DNA from: Fluoribacter gormanii
GTDB lineage: Bacteria > Pseudomonadota > Gammaproteobacteria > Legionellales > Legionellaceae
DNA: 64,000 bases
Direction of reading: 5' to 3'
Assembly (NCBI RefSeq): GCF_900156395.1
Contig: NZ_FTNL01000012.1
Location: 1-64,000, forward strand
Part shown: piece by piece, positions 1 through 8,050 of the stretch
Position numbering within the stretch: position 1 is the stretch's first letter
Layout of the letters: each line of letters starts with the position of its first letter
The notes under the pieces: model-generated
The model's database searches: none
Seen by the model: only the letters and a program-made list of their open reading frames with translations
Told to the model about the DNA's origin: nothing
Translations under genes and position numbers: made by a program

Positions 1-499
1 CCTCTGGTATCAAGTGCTGGTTTTGATAGTACACAATCCAAGAACGGACTCTGTTTCCATATTGGGTATGTGCCTTTACTTCCGAGGGAAAAGAGGCGGT
101 GACCTGCTTTTGACAACAGGAGCAGAACTTCATTTCCGCACGATGCTCTGTCACCTCAACCTGCACGATTGGTAAATCAAAAACTTGTCGTTTGATTATA
201 CCTTTGGCTGCTTGCTTTGCCAGAGACCGACCACAATCGGGGCATTCTTCTAGCTTATGGGTGACACCATGATCCGCATGAACAACCTGCTTGAGCGTTG
301 TGCCTTTATGCCCCTTATGACCGCCGCTTTTATGCTTGCCATTTTCACGCAATGAAGTAGTGCGTGGTGGTTTTCTTAAGCCATCACTGGATGGTGGTTT
401 TGAGCTGTTGCTGCTGTTCTTGTTTAAACGTTTTTCCAGCTCTGCTATCCTTGCCGCCTGTTGCGTCATTCTCTTTTCTAGTTCCGCAATTCTAGCCAA
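1..499 (-). mobile_element. IS66-family transposase (TnpC), N-terminal part, cut by window edge
   Basis: Reading the minus strand from about 499 (TTG) or 469 (ATG) gives an open frame to the left edge. It starts with a short coiled coil (IAELEKRMTQQAARIAELEK), then the NSSNSSKPPSSDG linker typical of IS66 transposases, a His/Lys/Gly-rich stretch, and a zinc-finger-like domain with ECPDCG and FCSCC cysteine pairs. IS66 TnpC proteins have this order before the DDE catalytic domain, which would lie outside the window. No tnpA or tnpB is present upstream, where only about 240 bases separate it from the next gene, and I saw no terminal inverted repeat. It is therefore either a tnpC-only IS66 relative or a remnant. 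The start codon is uncertain because an in-frame stop lies a few codons before the TTG. Confidence 0.85.
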
Positions 500-545
500 T
501 AGTGTGCTGATGATTTGTTTCGTAGTATTTCATGCAGCTATTTGA

Positions 546-740
546 TCACAACCACATAATTATTAAAATGTTTTTTTACATGACTGTATCCGAGATACAC
601 CGCAGGAGATCCCTCACCCTCGCTGCGCTCGGGTTCGGGATGACGTGGGGAGTTACTGATAATCAATAAATTGATTTATTTATGTACTAAAATAACTATA
701 GATTTTTCTGTAATTTTAACCAGACCAAGGAGTGATAATC
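546..740. other. Intergenic stretch with repeat debris and promoter region of the small peptide gene
   Basis: No gene is seen. Around 603-645 there is a GC-richer patch (GATCCCTCACCCTCGCTGCG, ending GGGATGACG) of the kind found in small dispersed bacterial repeats. The rest is AT-rich. A strong ribosome binding site (AAGGAG, 727-732) lies 8 bases before the ATG at 741. Confidence 0.5.
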
Positions 741-992
741 ATGGATTTTAGTACGTTAACGAGTCAAAGCCCCAAAGTTATGGCTGTAATGGAGGCTCTA
801 AAGAATGATCCCAATTTTTTAAATGAACTCAAGGAAGATCCACAGCAAGCATTGGGTAAAATTGGAATAGAGCTTAATGAAGAAGAAATGGGTATGGTTC
901 AGAAATTAAGTGAGTTCCGTGAACTCGAAGCTGAGGCTGAAGGTTTTTTTGCCAAGATCAAAGGCTTTTTTGGTTTTAAGAATGCAAATTAA
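741..992 (+). CDS. Small NHLP/Os1348-like leader peptide protein, possible RiPP precursor (83 aa)
   Basis: The start is ATG 741, 8 bases after AAGGAG, rather than the GTG at 732 inside that site. Residues 15-57 (MEALKNDPNFLNELKEDPQQ, then ALGKIGIELNEEEM) follow the pattern D-x-x-F-L-x-x-L-x-x-DP-x-x-AL-x-x-x-G-I-x-L-x-x-EE seen in nitrile-hydratase-like leader peptides and Os1348-type members of that clan. After an acidic stretch (ELEAEAE, 61-67) the protein ends in a cationic, Phe-rich amphipathic tail, GFFAKIKGFFGFKNAN (68-83). The tail has no Cys, Ser or Thr, so lanthionine or azoline chemistry is unlikely there. No modification enzyme or exporter lies nearby. It could be a bacteriocin-like or membrane-active peptide, or an orphan leader-fold protein. 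The family resemblance is my reading by eye. Confidence 0.7.
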   Translation: MDFSTLTSQSPKVMAVMEALKNDPNFLNELKEDPQQALGKIGIELNEEEMGMVQKLSEFRELEAEAEGFFAKIKGFFGFKNAN

Positions 993-1134
993 GCATAAGG
1001 TACTAATCAGGTTTACTACAAATTAACTTTGCGTTGCTCCTGTTTTAAAACATAATGAAGTTCAACTGGACTTCATGGATTCAATAAATATGGTCTATAT
1101 TATTTAATGTCATTTACTGAAATGGAGTTTTCAA

Positions 1135-1608
1135 ATGAAAAATGCTAATTTAGCTTCAAGATGGGTAAATCGATGTATTACGATTCTTTTTTTATTGGGT
1201 AGCCCGTTAGTTGGGGCATATGCGGCTTGTTGTTCAGGGCATGGTGGGGTTGCTTCTTGTAATACTACTACCGGATTCCAGATGTGTAAGGATGGTACAG
1301 CCTCTCCAACATGTAAGTGTAAGAAAGCAAAAAGCACAACAGCAACAACAACCACTACTAAGTCACATACCACCACTAAAACAACTCCAGCAACCACCAC
1401 AACGACTACAACTAAATCTAAAAGCTGGTGGGGTGGAAAATCGACTACGACTCAACCTGCTACGAGTACAACTAAAACCACTACCACAACTACTACAAGT
1501 TCTAAAGGCTGCTGTTCAAAGCATGGAGGGGTAGCTCAATGTGATGCATCTACTGGCCATTTAAAATGTAAGGACGGAACACAATCGCCTTCCTGTGCGT
1601 GTCATTAA
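1135..1608 (+). CDS. Secreted protein with two six-cysteine CC-GGV modules joined by a Thr-rich linker
   Basis: The start follows GGAG with 8 bases spacing. A signal peptide (about residues 1-31, cleavage after GAYA) precedes module 1 (C32 C33 C42 C51 C60 C62) and module 2 (C126 C127 C136 C145 C154 C156). Cysteine spacing is identical, with consensus CCSxHGGVAxC-N8-CKDGTxSPxCxC. The 60-residue linker is mostly Thr and Lys (T-rich runs at 69-93 and 102-123) with a WWGG in the middle, which looks like a flexible periplasmic or secreted spacer. Even Cys number suggests disulfide-bonded domains. The ACT/ACA-rich linker DNA is low complexity and may vary in length between strains. A distant gene in this window (30478-30816) carries the same module. 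Function unknown. Confidence 0.85.
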   Translation: MKNANLASRWVNRCITILFLLGSPLVGAYAACCSGHGGVASCNTTTGFQMCKDGTASPTCKCKKAKSTTATTTTTKSHTTTKTTPATTTTTTTKSKSWWGGKSTTTQPATSTTKTTTTTTTSSKGCCSKHGGVAQCDASTGHLKCKDGTQSPSCACH

Positions 1609-1633
1609 GCATTTAATCTTGCTGTTATCGCAT

Positions 1634-1656
1634 AGCCCGGACGGAACATCCGGGCT
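1634..1656. terminator. Hairpin between convergent genes (possible terminator)
   Basis: AGCCCGGA (1634-1641) pairs perfectly with TCCGGGCT (1649-1656) around a 7-base loop. It sits between the Cys/Thr-rich gene (+) and nadA (-), so it could serve both directions, though no clean T run follows on the plus side. Confidence 0.55.
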
Positions 1657-1702
1657 TAAAATTAATTCAACTTGTCTCCTGTTGCTTGCAGCCCGGAGTT
1701 CT

Positions 1703-3046
1703 TTAAATCCTATTTTCAGTAATATCAATCATCATTTGCAGGGATTTTTTAGCATTATCGATAACCCATTGTTGATCATTTTCGGGTAATCTGTTTCTAC
1801 TTCCAGTAAATTCATTGACTACATCACCTGCCTTAACTTCATTATAAGACATTGTTTTTCCTTGTCTAAGTAAATCGACAAGGGCAACTAGATGGGGGGG
1901 ATCATTACGTGACATAGTAGCACAGCCACAACCTATTCCTTTTTCATTTTCTTTTTTAGGTGCTTCTGCTAGATTGACTACCTCTATATTTAAACTTTTG
2001 CAGTGTTGTTTTAGATTTTCTACCATGTGGTTTTCGGTACCAATGGCATAACGTTTTGTGTTGGCGCGATCGTGGACTACATAATCCCATATAAACGCTG
2101 TGGAGCCGGATTGTTGTGCTACTTTAATTACTGAGTTCCGGCATTCCGGATGAACGATCGTAGTGTATCCTTGATTATGCCAATAATCACACATTTCAGG
2201 TTGATAATGGGTATGTACGGCGCATTGACTCGCGAATAATATTAATTGGGCGTCATCAAACTGTTTTAGAGTTTTTGAGTCTTGGGTCGCAAGTGAATAT
2301 TGAGCTCCTGCAGTTCCACCCGGCCAATAGGCAAGATTTTTTATCCCTAACCAATATGCTACGTTTTCACCCATATGTTGATCAGGAATAAAGAGTATCT
2401 TTTTATTTTGTTTTAGTGCCCATTGAAATATTTTTTTTACATTGGAGCTTGTGCAAACGGCTCCGCCTTGAGCACCAGTTAAGGCTTTGACTCGACCCGA
2501 TGTATTCATATAGCAAACCGGTAAAATATTCTCGGAACCATAACGTTCATTCAAATCAAGAAAAGCAGGTTCAACCATGAAGTCCTTGGCAAGCATTTCC
2601 ATAGTGCAACCGGATTTGGGATTGGTTATATAAACCTGTTGGTTTTTATTCGCCAAAATACTAATTGATTCGGCCATGAAATGCACGGCAGACTCTATAA
2701 TAACGGATTTTTCAGGATGTTCCGCTGCCATTAACGCTAACTGATAGGAGTCACCAATAAGTCCTCCAAATTGTTCAACCAAGCGGACAATATCACCACC
2801 CATGTAATAATGAGCTAACAGCAATAATCGCTCACCAAAATGATCTTGAGCTTTTTTAAGATAAGGGGTCATCCACTTCAAGACTGTCGTGAGTTTACGA
2901 TCTGGAAGTGCTTGGTATTCCTGGGCATAGGGAATAAATTCTTCTTGGTACCAGTCAATTGGGTAATCAGTCTGGCAAATGCTCATATCATTTCTGATCT
3001 GCATTAACGTGGTTTCAGGGGTGTAAAGCGTGGAGTTTTTAAACAT
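1703..3046 (-). CDS. nadA: Quinolinate synthase, long form
   Basis: Condenses iminoaspartate with dihydroxyacetone phosphate to quinolinate, the second step of de novo NAD synthesis, using a [4Fe-4S] cluster in the cytoplasm. Visible family features are the HYY motif (79-81), GDS (98-100), VHFMAES (121-127), SGCTMEML (C147), VCTSSN (C198), HPEC (299-302), GTE (336-338) and a C-terminal CGCATM (C373, C375). The cluster ligands are most likely C147, C198 and C375. At 447 residues it is about 100 longer than the common form, with an extra N-terminal region of about 60 residues and a C-terminal extension of about 50. It is the last gene of purB-nadB-nadA, 44 bases after nadB. Confidence 0.93.
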   Translation of the reverse strand: MFKNSTLYTPETTLMQIRNDMSICQTDYPIDWYQEEFIPYAQEYQALPDRKLTTVLKWMTPYLKKAQDHFGERLLLLAHYYMGGDIVRLVEQFGGLIGDSYQLALMAAEHPEKSVIIESAVHFMAESISILANKNQQVYITNPKSGCTMEMLAKDFMVEPAFLDLNERYGSENILPVCYMNTSGRVKALTGAQGGAVCTSSNVKKIFQWALKQNKKILFIPDQHMGENVAYWLGIKNLAYWPGGTAGAQYSLATQDSKTLKQFDDAQLILFASQCAVHTHYQPEMCDYWHNQGYTTIVHPECRNSVIKVAQQSGSTAFIWDYVVHDRANTKRYAIGTENHMVENLKQHCKSLNIEVVNLAEAPKKENEKGIGCGCATMSRNDPPHLVALVDLLRQGKTMSYNEVKAGDVVNEFTGSRNRLPENDQQWVIDNAKKSLQMMIDITENRI

Positions 3047-3090
3047 CTATTTTGCCTCAAATCATTTTAACGTATCGCTCAAGAATCTTA

Positions 3091-4740
3091 TTATTCAGGT
3101 GAAGTATCCATCAGTCCAAGTTTAGCAATGCTTTCTTGTGCCTCGGCATTTTTATTCGGATAATCTTCACGGAAGTGACCCCCACGTGATTCCCGTCTTG
3201 CCAGAGCAGCTCTTACAATTAATTCAGCATTAAGAATGATATTTCTTAACTCAATAAAATCTCTCGTGATGCAATGTCTCCAATAATATTCTTCAATTAT
3301 TTTTTTACGTTTCATTATTAATTGTAGTAGATCTTCAAGCCCTGCTTCAGTTCGCACTATGCCAGCATAAGACGTCATTTCTCCTCTTAAACCACGCCAC
3401 TGCGCATTGATTTGGCTGGCACGCCTGGTATTAACTTCACTGGGCGCGCTCCAATTAGGAATATGGTCTGAGTATTTCCAAGGAGCAGAAATATCTTTTA
3501 AAGTACATCGTGCTGCATTGGAGCCCATGACCAATGCTTCGAGTAATGAATTACTTGCGAGGCGATTGGCTCCATGTAAACCGGTAAAAGCAACTTCGCC
3601 TATGGCATAGAGTCGTTTTAAATCGGTACGGCCATCAATGTCAGTAAGTATTCCTCCACACTGGTAATGTGCTGCTGGCACAACAGGAATCATATCCTGA
3701 CTCATATCAATGCCAATGGATAATAGAGTCGCATAAATTTGTGGAAAACGTTTTTTTAGGAATTCTTTGGATTGATGGGTTATATCAAGATAAACATATC
3801 CCATTTGACTGCGTTCAATTTCACTAAAAATAGCACGCGCAACGACATCACGCGTTGCCAGTTCCATTTGCTCTGGGGCATAGTGTTTCATGAACCGTTC
3901 GCCTGTTTCCGCGTTTTTAAGTAAGGCGCCTTCACCACGGACCGCTTCTGAGATAAGAAAGTTATTTAGAGAGTGGTGATGTAGTAGAGTAGGGTGGAAT
4001 TGGTAGAATTCCATGTTACCAACACGAGCCCCAGCACGATAAGCCATAGCAACACCATCTCCTGTAGCAACCATGGGATTAGTGGTATATCTGTAGGTTT
4101 TACCGGCGCCACCTGTTGCTAGAACGACACAGTTTGCTAGAAAGGTATGAATTTTATTTGCTGCACAATCCAGAACATAAGCACCTAAAATCTCTCCTTG
4201 AATATCGGTTCGATGTGGATGATAGTGCGTAATCAGGTTTACAGCGACATGATGCTCAAAAAAATGAATCTGGTGCTGTTGTCGTGCCAGCTGATTCATT
4301 ATTTGAGTAATTGATAAACCGGTTTGATCGCCACAGTTAAAAATACGTCGGTGTGAATGTCCTCCTTCTTTTGCAAGATGAAAATTTCCGTTGTTATCTT
4401 GCTTAAAGTGAACATTATACTGGCCCAGTTGTTTTATTATGTCCGGACCTTGTCGAATAATGAATTCGACGGCGGGTAAATAGCACAGCCCATCACCGGC
4501 AACCAAAGTATCAGAGATATGTGATTCCAGGGAGTCTTCTGCTGAAAAAACTGCAGCAATTCCACCTTGAGCATAGCGACTGTTGCACTCAATCGCTTCG
4601 GCCTTGCTGATTAGAGCAATTTTTAATCGGGGTTGCAGGCTGATAAGCTGTAAGCAATATTGCAGTCCTGCCAGCCCTGTTCCCATAACAAGAACATCAA
4701 ATTCAAAGGTTTGCCCTTGTTGTGAGGGGGTGTTACTCAT
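3091..4740 (-). CDS. nadB: L-aspartate oxidase
   Basis: FAD enzyme that oxidises L-aspartate to iminoaspartate, the substrate of NadA. The N-terminal dinucleotide fold is visible as VMGTGLAGLQ (about 18-27), followed by the NSRYAQGGIAAVF motif, GGHSHRRIF, the second FAD motif ATGGAGKTY, GNMEFYQFHPT, VRGEGA and AAHYQCGGI, all in the order expected for NadB and the succinate dehydrogenase flavoprotein superfamily. The length of 549 residues is normal. Its ATG overlaps the purB stop (ATGA at 4737-4740), indicating translational coupling and a purB-nadB-nadA operon. Confidence 0.97.
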   Translation of the reverse strand: MSNTPSQQGQTFEFDVLVMGTGLAGLQYCLQLISLQPRLKIALISKAEAIECNSRYAQGGIAAVFSAEDSLESHISDTLVAGDGLCYLPAVEFIIRQGPDIIKQLGQYNVHFKQDNNGNFHLAKEGGHSHRRIFNCGDQTGLSITQIMNQLARQQHQIHFFEHHVAVNLITHYHPHRTDIQGEILGAYVLDCAANKIHTFLANCVVLATGGAGKTYRYTTNPMVATGDGVAMAYRAGARVGNMEFYQFHPTLLHHHSLNNFLISEAVRGEGALLKNAETGERFMKHYAPEQMELATRDVVARAIFSEIERSQMGYVYLDITHQSKEFLKKRFPQIYATLLSIGIDMSQDMIPVVPAAHYQCGGILTDIDGRTDLKRLYAIGEVAFTGLHGANRLASNSLLEALVMGSNAARCTLKDISAPWKYSDHIPNWSAPSEVNTRRASQINAQWRGLRGEMTSYAGIVRTEAGLEDLLQLIMKRKKIIEEYYWRHCITRDFIELRNIILNAELIVRAALARRESRGGHFREDYPNKNAEAQESIAKLGLMDTSPE

Positions 4741-6107
4741 AAAAAGGCCTTTACTAACTGGGTTGCCAGACCCGTATAGTTCTCTGGTGTAAGTTTGATT
4801 AATTGCTCTTTGGCTTCTTCAGGTATCGATAACTCTTGAATGAATTGCTTGAGACTTTGTTCATCAATTCCATGACCTCGGGTTAACGATTTTAGTTGTT
4901 CATATGCATTAGGCACATTATAGCGACGCATCATGGTTTGTACCGCTTCAGCCAACACTTCCCAATTTGCTTTTAAGTCTTCTTGTAAAGCACGCTTATT
5001 GATTTGTAATTTGTCATTACCTTTGGCTAAAGATAGATAGGCAATGAGGCTATAAGAAAATGCCATACCTATATTACGCAATACGGTAGAGTCTGATAAA
5101 TCTCGTTGCAGTCGCGATTGAGTGAGCTTATTAGCAAAGTGAATAAACAGGGCATTAGCCATCCCCAAATTTCCTTCTGCATTTTCAAAATCAATGGGAT
5201 TGACCTTATGAGGCATGGTGGATGAACCAACTTCTTCTGCTACTGTTTTTTGTTTAAAATACCCTAGAGAAATATAACTCCAAATGTCTTGTGTATAATC
5301 GAGCAATATGTTGTTAATACGCACCATAATTTGCGATACTTCTGCCAAACCGTCATGTGGCTCGATTTGGGTCGTATAAGCATTAAAGGATAAGCCAAGA
5401 GATGTTACAAAGTTGGCACAGTGTTTGCGCCAATCTACCTCAGGGTAGGCGACAATATGAGCGTTATAATTGCCAACAGCACCATTGAATTTACCAGGAA
5501 TCAAGACTTCACATAATTGTTGTTGTGGTCTTTTGAGACGGGCAACGAAATTGACTAACTCTTTCCCCATGGTTGTGGGTGTTGCTGGTTGACCATGTGT
5601 CCTGGATAACATAGGGACATCAGCATGTTGCTTACCAAGCAGAGTAATGCCCCCCATGATTTCAGCAAGCGTAGGTTGTATGACTTGGGCAATTGCCTGC
5701 TTTACCATTAATGCATAAGCTAAATTGTTGATGTCTTCTGAAGTACAAGCAAAATGAATAAATGCAGTAATTGCTTTCAAATTGGCATGATGCTGGAATT
5801 TGTCCTTTAGATAATATTCTATTGCTTTAACATCGTGATTTGTTTGCTTCTCAAATTCTTTAATTTTAAGGGCCTCATCCTCATCAAAATTAGCAATAAT
5901 GTTATTGAGAAAATCTTTAGCCTTCTGATCCAAGAGGGGAACCTCAGTAATAGCATTATTAGCTGCTAAGGATTCAAGCCAGCGAATTTCTACAGTCAGG
6001 CGATAATAAATTAAGGCGAACTCACTAAAATAAGGACTCAAAGCCCGTGTTTTATTAATATAACGCCCGTCGATTGGGGAGATCGCATTTAAAGCAGTAA
6101 GAGTCAT
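4737..6107 (-). CDS. purB: Adenylosuccinate lyase
   Basis: Catalyses two purine steps: SAICAR to AICAR plus fumarate, and adenylosuccinate to AMP plus fumarate. The superfamily signature GSSTMPHKVNP lies near residues 295-305 and carries the flexible catalytic-serine loop. TSEDINN and RTHGQPATPTT, with the catalytic histidine, are also present. The length of 456 residues matches the E. coli-type enzyme. It is first in an operon with nadB and nadA. The fumarate-releasing purine enzyme and the aspartate-using NAD enzymes share aspartate supply, but the link may simply be chromosomal. Confidence 0.97.
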   Translation of the reverse strand: MTLTALNAISPIDGRYINKTRALSPYFSEFALIYYRLTVEIRWLESLAANNAITEVPLLDQKAKDFLNNIIANFDEDEALKIKEFEKQTNHDVKAIEYYLKDKFQHHANLKAITAFIHFACTSEDINNLAYALMVKQAIAQVIQPTLAEIMGGITLLGKQHADVPMLSRTHGQPATPTTMGKELVNFVARLKRPQQQLCEVLIPGKFNGAVGNYNAHIVAYPEVDWRKHCANFVTSLGLSFNAYTTQIEPHDGLAEVSQIMVRINNILLDYTQDIWSYISLGYFKQKTVAEEVGSSTMPHKVNPIDFENAEGNLGMANALFIHFANKLTQSRLQRDLSDSTVLRNIGMAFSYSLIAYLSLAKGNDKLQINKRALQEDLKANWEVLAEAVQTMMRRYNVPNAYEQLKSLTRGHGIDEQSLKQFIQELSIPEEAKEQLIKLTPENYTGLATQLVKAFL

Positions 6108-6191
6108 AAGTAGCTAGCCCTAATGATAAAGCACATATAATATTAGATGCGCGAACAGATGTGAATTAAAGTGAGGAATTTTATCAGAAAA

Positions 6192-6222
6192 TTGATATTT
6201 TTTTAATATGTTTGTGTATAAT
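6192..6222 (+). promoter_or_regulatory. Predicted sigma-70 promoter of the SulP gene
   Basis: TTGATA (6192-6197) and a perfect TATAAT (6217-6222) are separated by 19 bases, slightly longer than ideal. Transcription would start near 6229, downstream of the in-frame ATG at 6208. This supports the ATG at 6256 as the real start of the transporter. Confidence 0.5.
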
Positions 6223-6255
6223 GATTTCATTTTTAAAAAAGAATCGCAGCATTTT

Positions 6256-7893
6256 ATGAAAACAATCATTGAATCATATCAAGCAGGCCTGTTTCACAAG
6301 AAGTATTGGGTACAAAATATTATTTCCGGAATTATCGTAGGGGTTGTTGCGTTACCTTTGGCAATGGCATTTGCTATTGCTTCGGGTGTCCGACCAGAAC
6401 AGGGTATCTATACAGCGATTATTGCTGGTTTAATTGTTTCAATTATGGGGGGAAGCCGTTTACAAATCGCTGGCCCTACTGGTGCTTTTATTGTTGTGCT
6501 TTCTGGTATCACAGCAAAATATGGAGTTACTGGTTTACAAATTTCAACGATACTCGCTGGATTCATGTTGTTATTTTTTGGCCTTGCTCGTTTAGGGGGG
6601 ATTATTAAGTTCATACCTGCTCCTGTGATTATTGGTTTTACTGCAGGAATTGGTGTAGTGATTTGGGTAGGGCAATGGCACTACTTTTTTGGTCTTCCCT
6701 CAGGAGGAAGTGGCCATTTTCATGAAAAATTATGGTATTTATTACAGTCTCTCCCCCATCTCGATATAACTACAACCATTTTAGGCTTTTTCTCACTGTT
6801 GTTGGTTATTTTTTCAAACAGGATTCCCGGGTTAAAACGCGTCCCAGGTCCACTTGTGGCTCTATTGATCGTGACTGGATTACAATCAGTTTATCATTTT
6901 TCTGGAGTTGCTACTATAGGCTCCCTATTTGGTGGAATACCTCAAGGCCTGCCAGAATTTAAATTGCCCAATCTGACAATCGATAAAATGATTGAGTTAA
7001 TCGGCCCCGCTTTTACTATCGCAATGCTTGGTGCTATAGAGTCGCTGTTATCTGCTGTTGTTGCTGATGGTATGGCAGGGACAAAACATAATTCAAATCG
7101 GGAGTTAGTAGGGCAGGGAATAGCAAATATTTTTGCACCATTGTTTGGTGGGTTTGCTGCAACTGGAGCTATAGCCCGTACAGCGACAAATATTCGTAAT
7201 GGGGGCAATAGCCCTTTGGCAGGCATAATCCATGCGCTCACTTTGGTTTTAATTATCCTTTTCCTGGCCCCTTTGGCAGTAAACATACCGCTTACTGTAT
7301 TGGCTGCAGTTTTGTTTGTTGTAGCCTGGAATATGAGTGAAGTAAAACATTTTATCAAACTGATAAGGTGTGCCCCAAAAGCGGATGTAGTGATTTTGTT
7401 GGTAACTTTTTTTCTTACAGTATTTGTTGATTTGGTAGTCGCAGTAAATATAGGTGTTATCATTGCTATATTACATTTTATACGGGGTATGGCTACCAGT
7501 GTTGAAGTACAGCAAATGACCTCGGAAGAGTTAGCCCATGAATTGGCAAAACAAAATATAGAAACCCTACCCGATGGAGTATTGGTTTATGCTGTAGAAG
7601 GGCCTTTTTTCTTTGGTGCAGCAGAAGCATTCCAGCATGCTTTGGCAGTAACTCACACAGATCCCAAAACATTAATTATTAGGATGCGCTGGGTACCATT
7701 TATGGATGGTACTGGTTTACAAACCTTAGAAGAAATTATTGAAGATTTGCAAGAACGTAATGTAAGAGTAATTTTAAGTGGTGCTAATCCACGTGTAGAG
7801 GAAAAATTGCGTAAGGGTGGTATTATTAAACTTTTAGGCGACGCAAATTTCCATAAAGAATTTTCTCAAGCTTTAATTGCATGTAATGCATAA
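6256..7893 (+). CDS. SulP-family anion transporter with C-terminal STAS domain
   Basis: Inner-membrane transporter of the SLC26/SulP family, whose members move sulfate, bicarbonate or dicarboxylates. The substrate cannot be told from sequence. The first 16 codons of the longest frame are rejected because a promoter overlaps them, leaving 545 residues (MKTIIESYQAG...). The SulP core begins with VGVVALPLAMAFAIASG and continues with GPTGAF and about ten to twelve further hydrophobic segments, including EVKHFIKLIRCAPKADV. The last about 110 residues form a STAS domain (LPDGVLVYAVEGPFFFGAAEAF, MDGTGLQTLEEII). It is transcribed divergently from purB. No carbonic anhydrase domain or gene is adjacent. 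Confidence 0.9.
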   Translation: MKTIIESYQAGLFHKKYWVQNIISGIIVGVVALPLAMAFAIASGVRPEQGIYTAIIAGLIVSIMGGSRLQIAGPTGAFIVVLSGITAKYGVTGLQISTILAGFMLLFFGLARLGGIIKFIPAPVIIGFTAGIGVVIWVGQWHYFFGLPSGGSGHFHEKLWYLLQSLPHLDITTTILGFFSLLLVIFSNRIPGLKRVPGPLVALLIVTGLQSVYHFSGVATIGSLFGGIPQGLPEFKLPNLTIDKMIELIGPAFTIAMLGAIESLLSAVVADGMAGTKHNSNRELVGQGIANIFAPLFGGFAATGAIARTATNIRNGGNSPLAGIIHALTLVLIILFLAPLAVNIPLTVLAAVLFVVAWNMSEVKHFIKLIRCAPKADVVILLVTFFLTVFVDLVVAVNIGVIIAILHFIRGMATSVEVQQMTSEELAHELAKQNIETLPDGVLVYAVEGPFFFGAAEAFQHALAVTHTDPKTLIIRMRWVPFMDGTGLQTLEEIIEDLQERNVRVILSGANPRVEEKLRKGGIIKLLGDANFHKEFSQALIACNA

Positions 7894-7904
7894 ACTCATT
7901 CGCA

Positions 7905-7973
7905 CATCAGTACTCATGCACAGGATTAGATAAAACAACTCATTTATTCTGAGCTATGAGTACTAATGTTTTC
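7905..7973 (+). terminator. Probable terminator after the SulP gene
   Basis: CATCAGTACTCAT (7905-7917) pairs with ATGAGTACTAATG (7956-7968), 12 of 13 bases, with a 38-base loop, and is followed by TTTTCT. The large loop makes it an unusual but plausible terminator. Confidence 0.4.
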
Positions 7974-8015
7974 TGACAATTAAAGTTTCTAATTCCCATA
8001 GCCGCACATTTTCAG

Positions 8016-8034
8016 TAAAATGATTATCATTTTA
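8016..8034. promoter_or_regulatory. Fur-box-like operator upstream of ppsA
   Basis: TAAAATGATTATCATTTTA matches the 19-base Fur consensus at 15 positions, including all 13 of the central AATGATTATCATT. It is almost perfectly palindromic and ends 16 bases before the ppsA ATG, where a bound repressor would block transcription or initiation. Established knowledge: Fur-Fe(II) represses genes with such boxes. Confidence 0.6.
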
Positions 8035-8050
8035 TGGACTTGGGGTAGTT

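Noticed and set aside
1321-1500. ACA/ACT-rich repeats as a CRISPR or satellite array
   Set aside because: It is low-complexity coding DNA for the Thr-rich linker, with no spaced direct repeats.
741-3046. A RiPP biosynthetic cluster around the leader-like peptide
   Set aside because: No modification enzyme, protease or exporter gene is nearby; the next genes are the Cys/Thr protein and nadA.
6306-6608. 100-codon frame inside the SulP gene, and similar shadow frames in ppsA, kdsD, ccmB and others
   Set aside because: They lie wholly inside well-supported genes in other frames and show no protein-family features.
7893-8050. A tRNA or small RNA gene in the sulP-ppsA gap
   Set aside because: Only a terminator-like inverted repeat and the Fur-like box were found; no cloverleaf.
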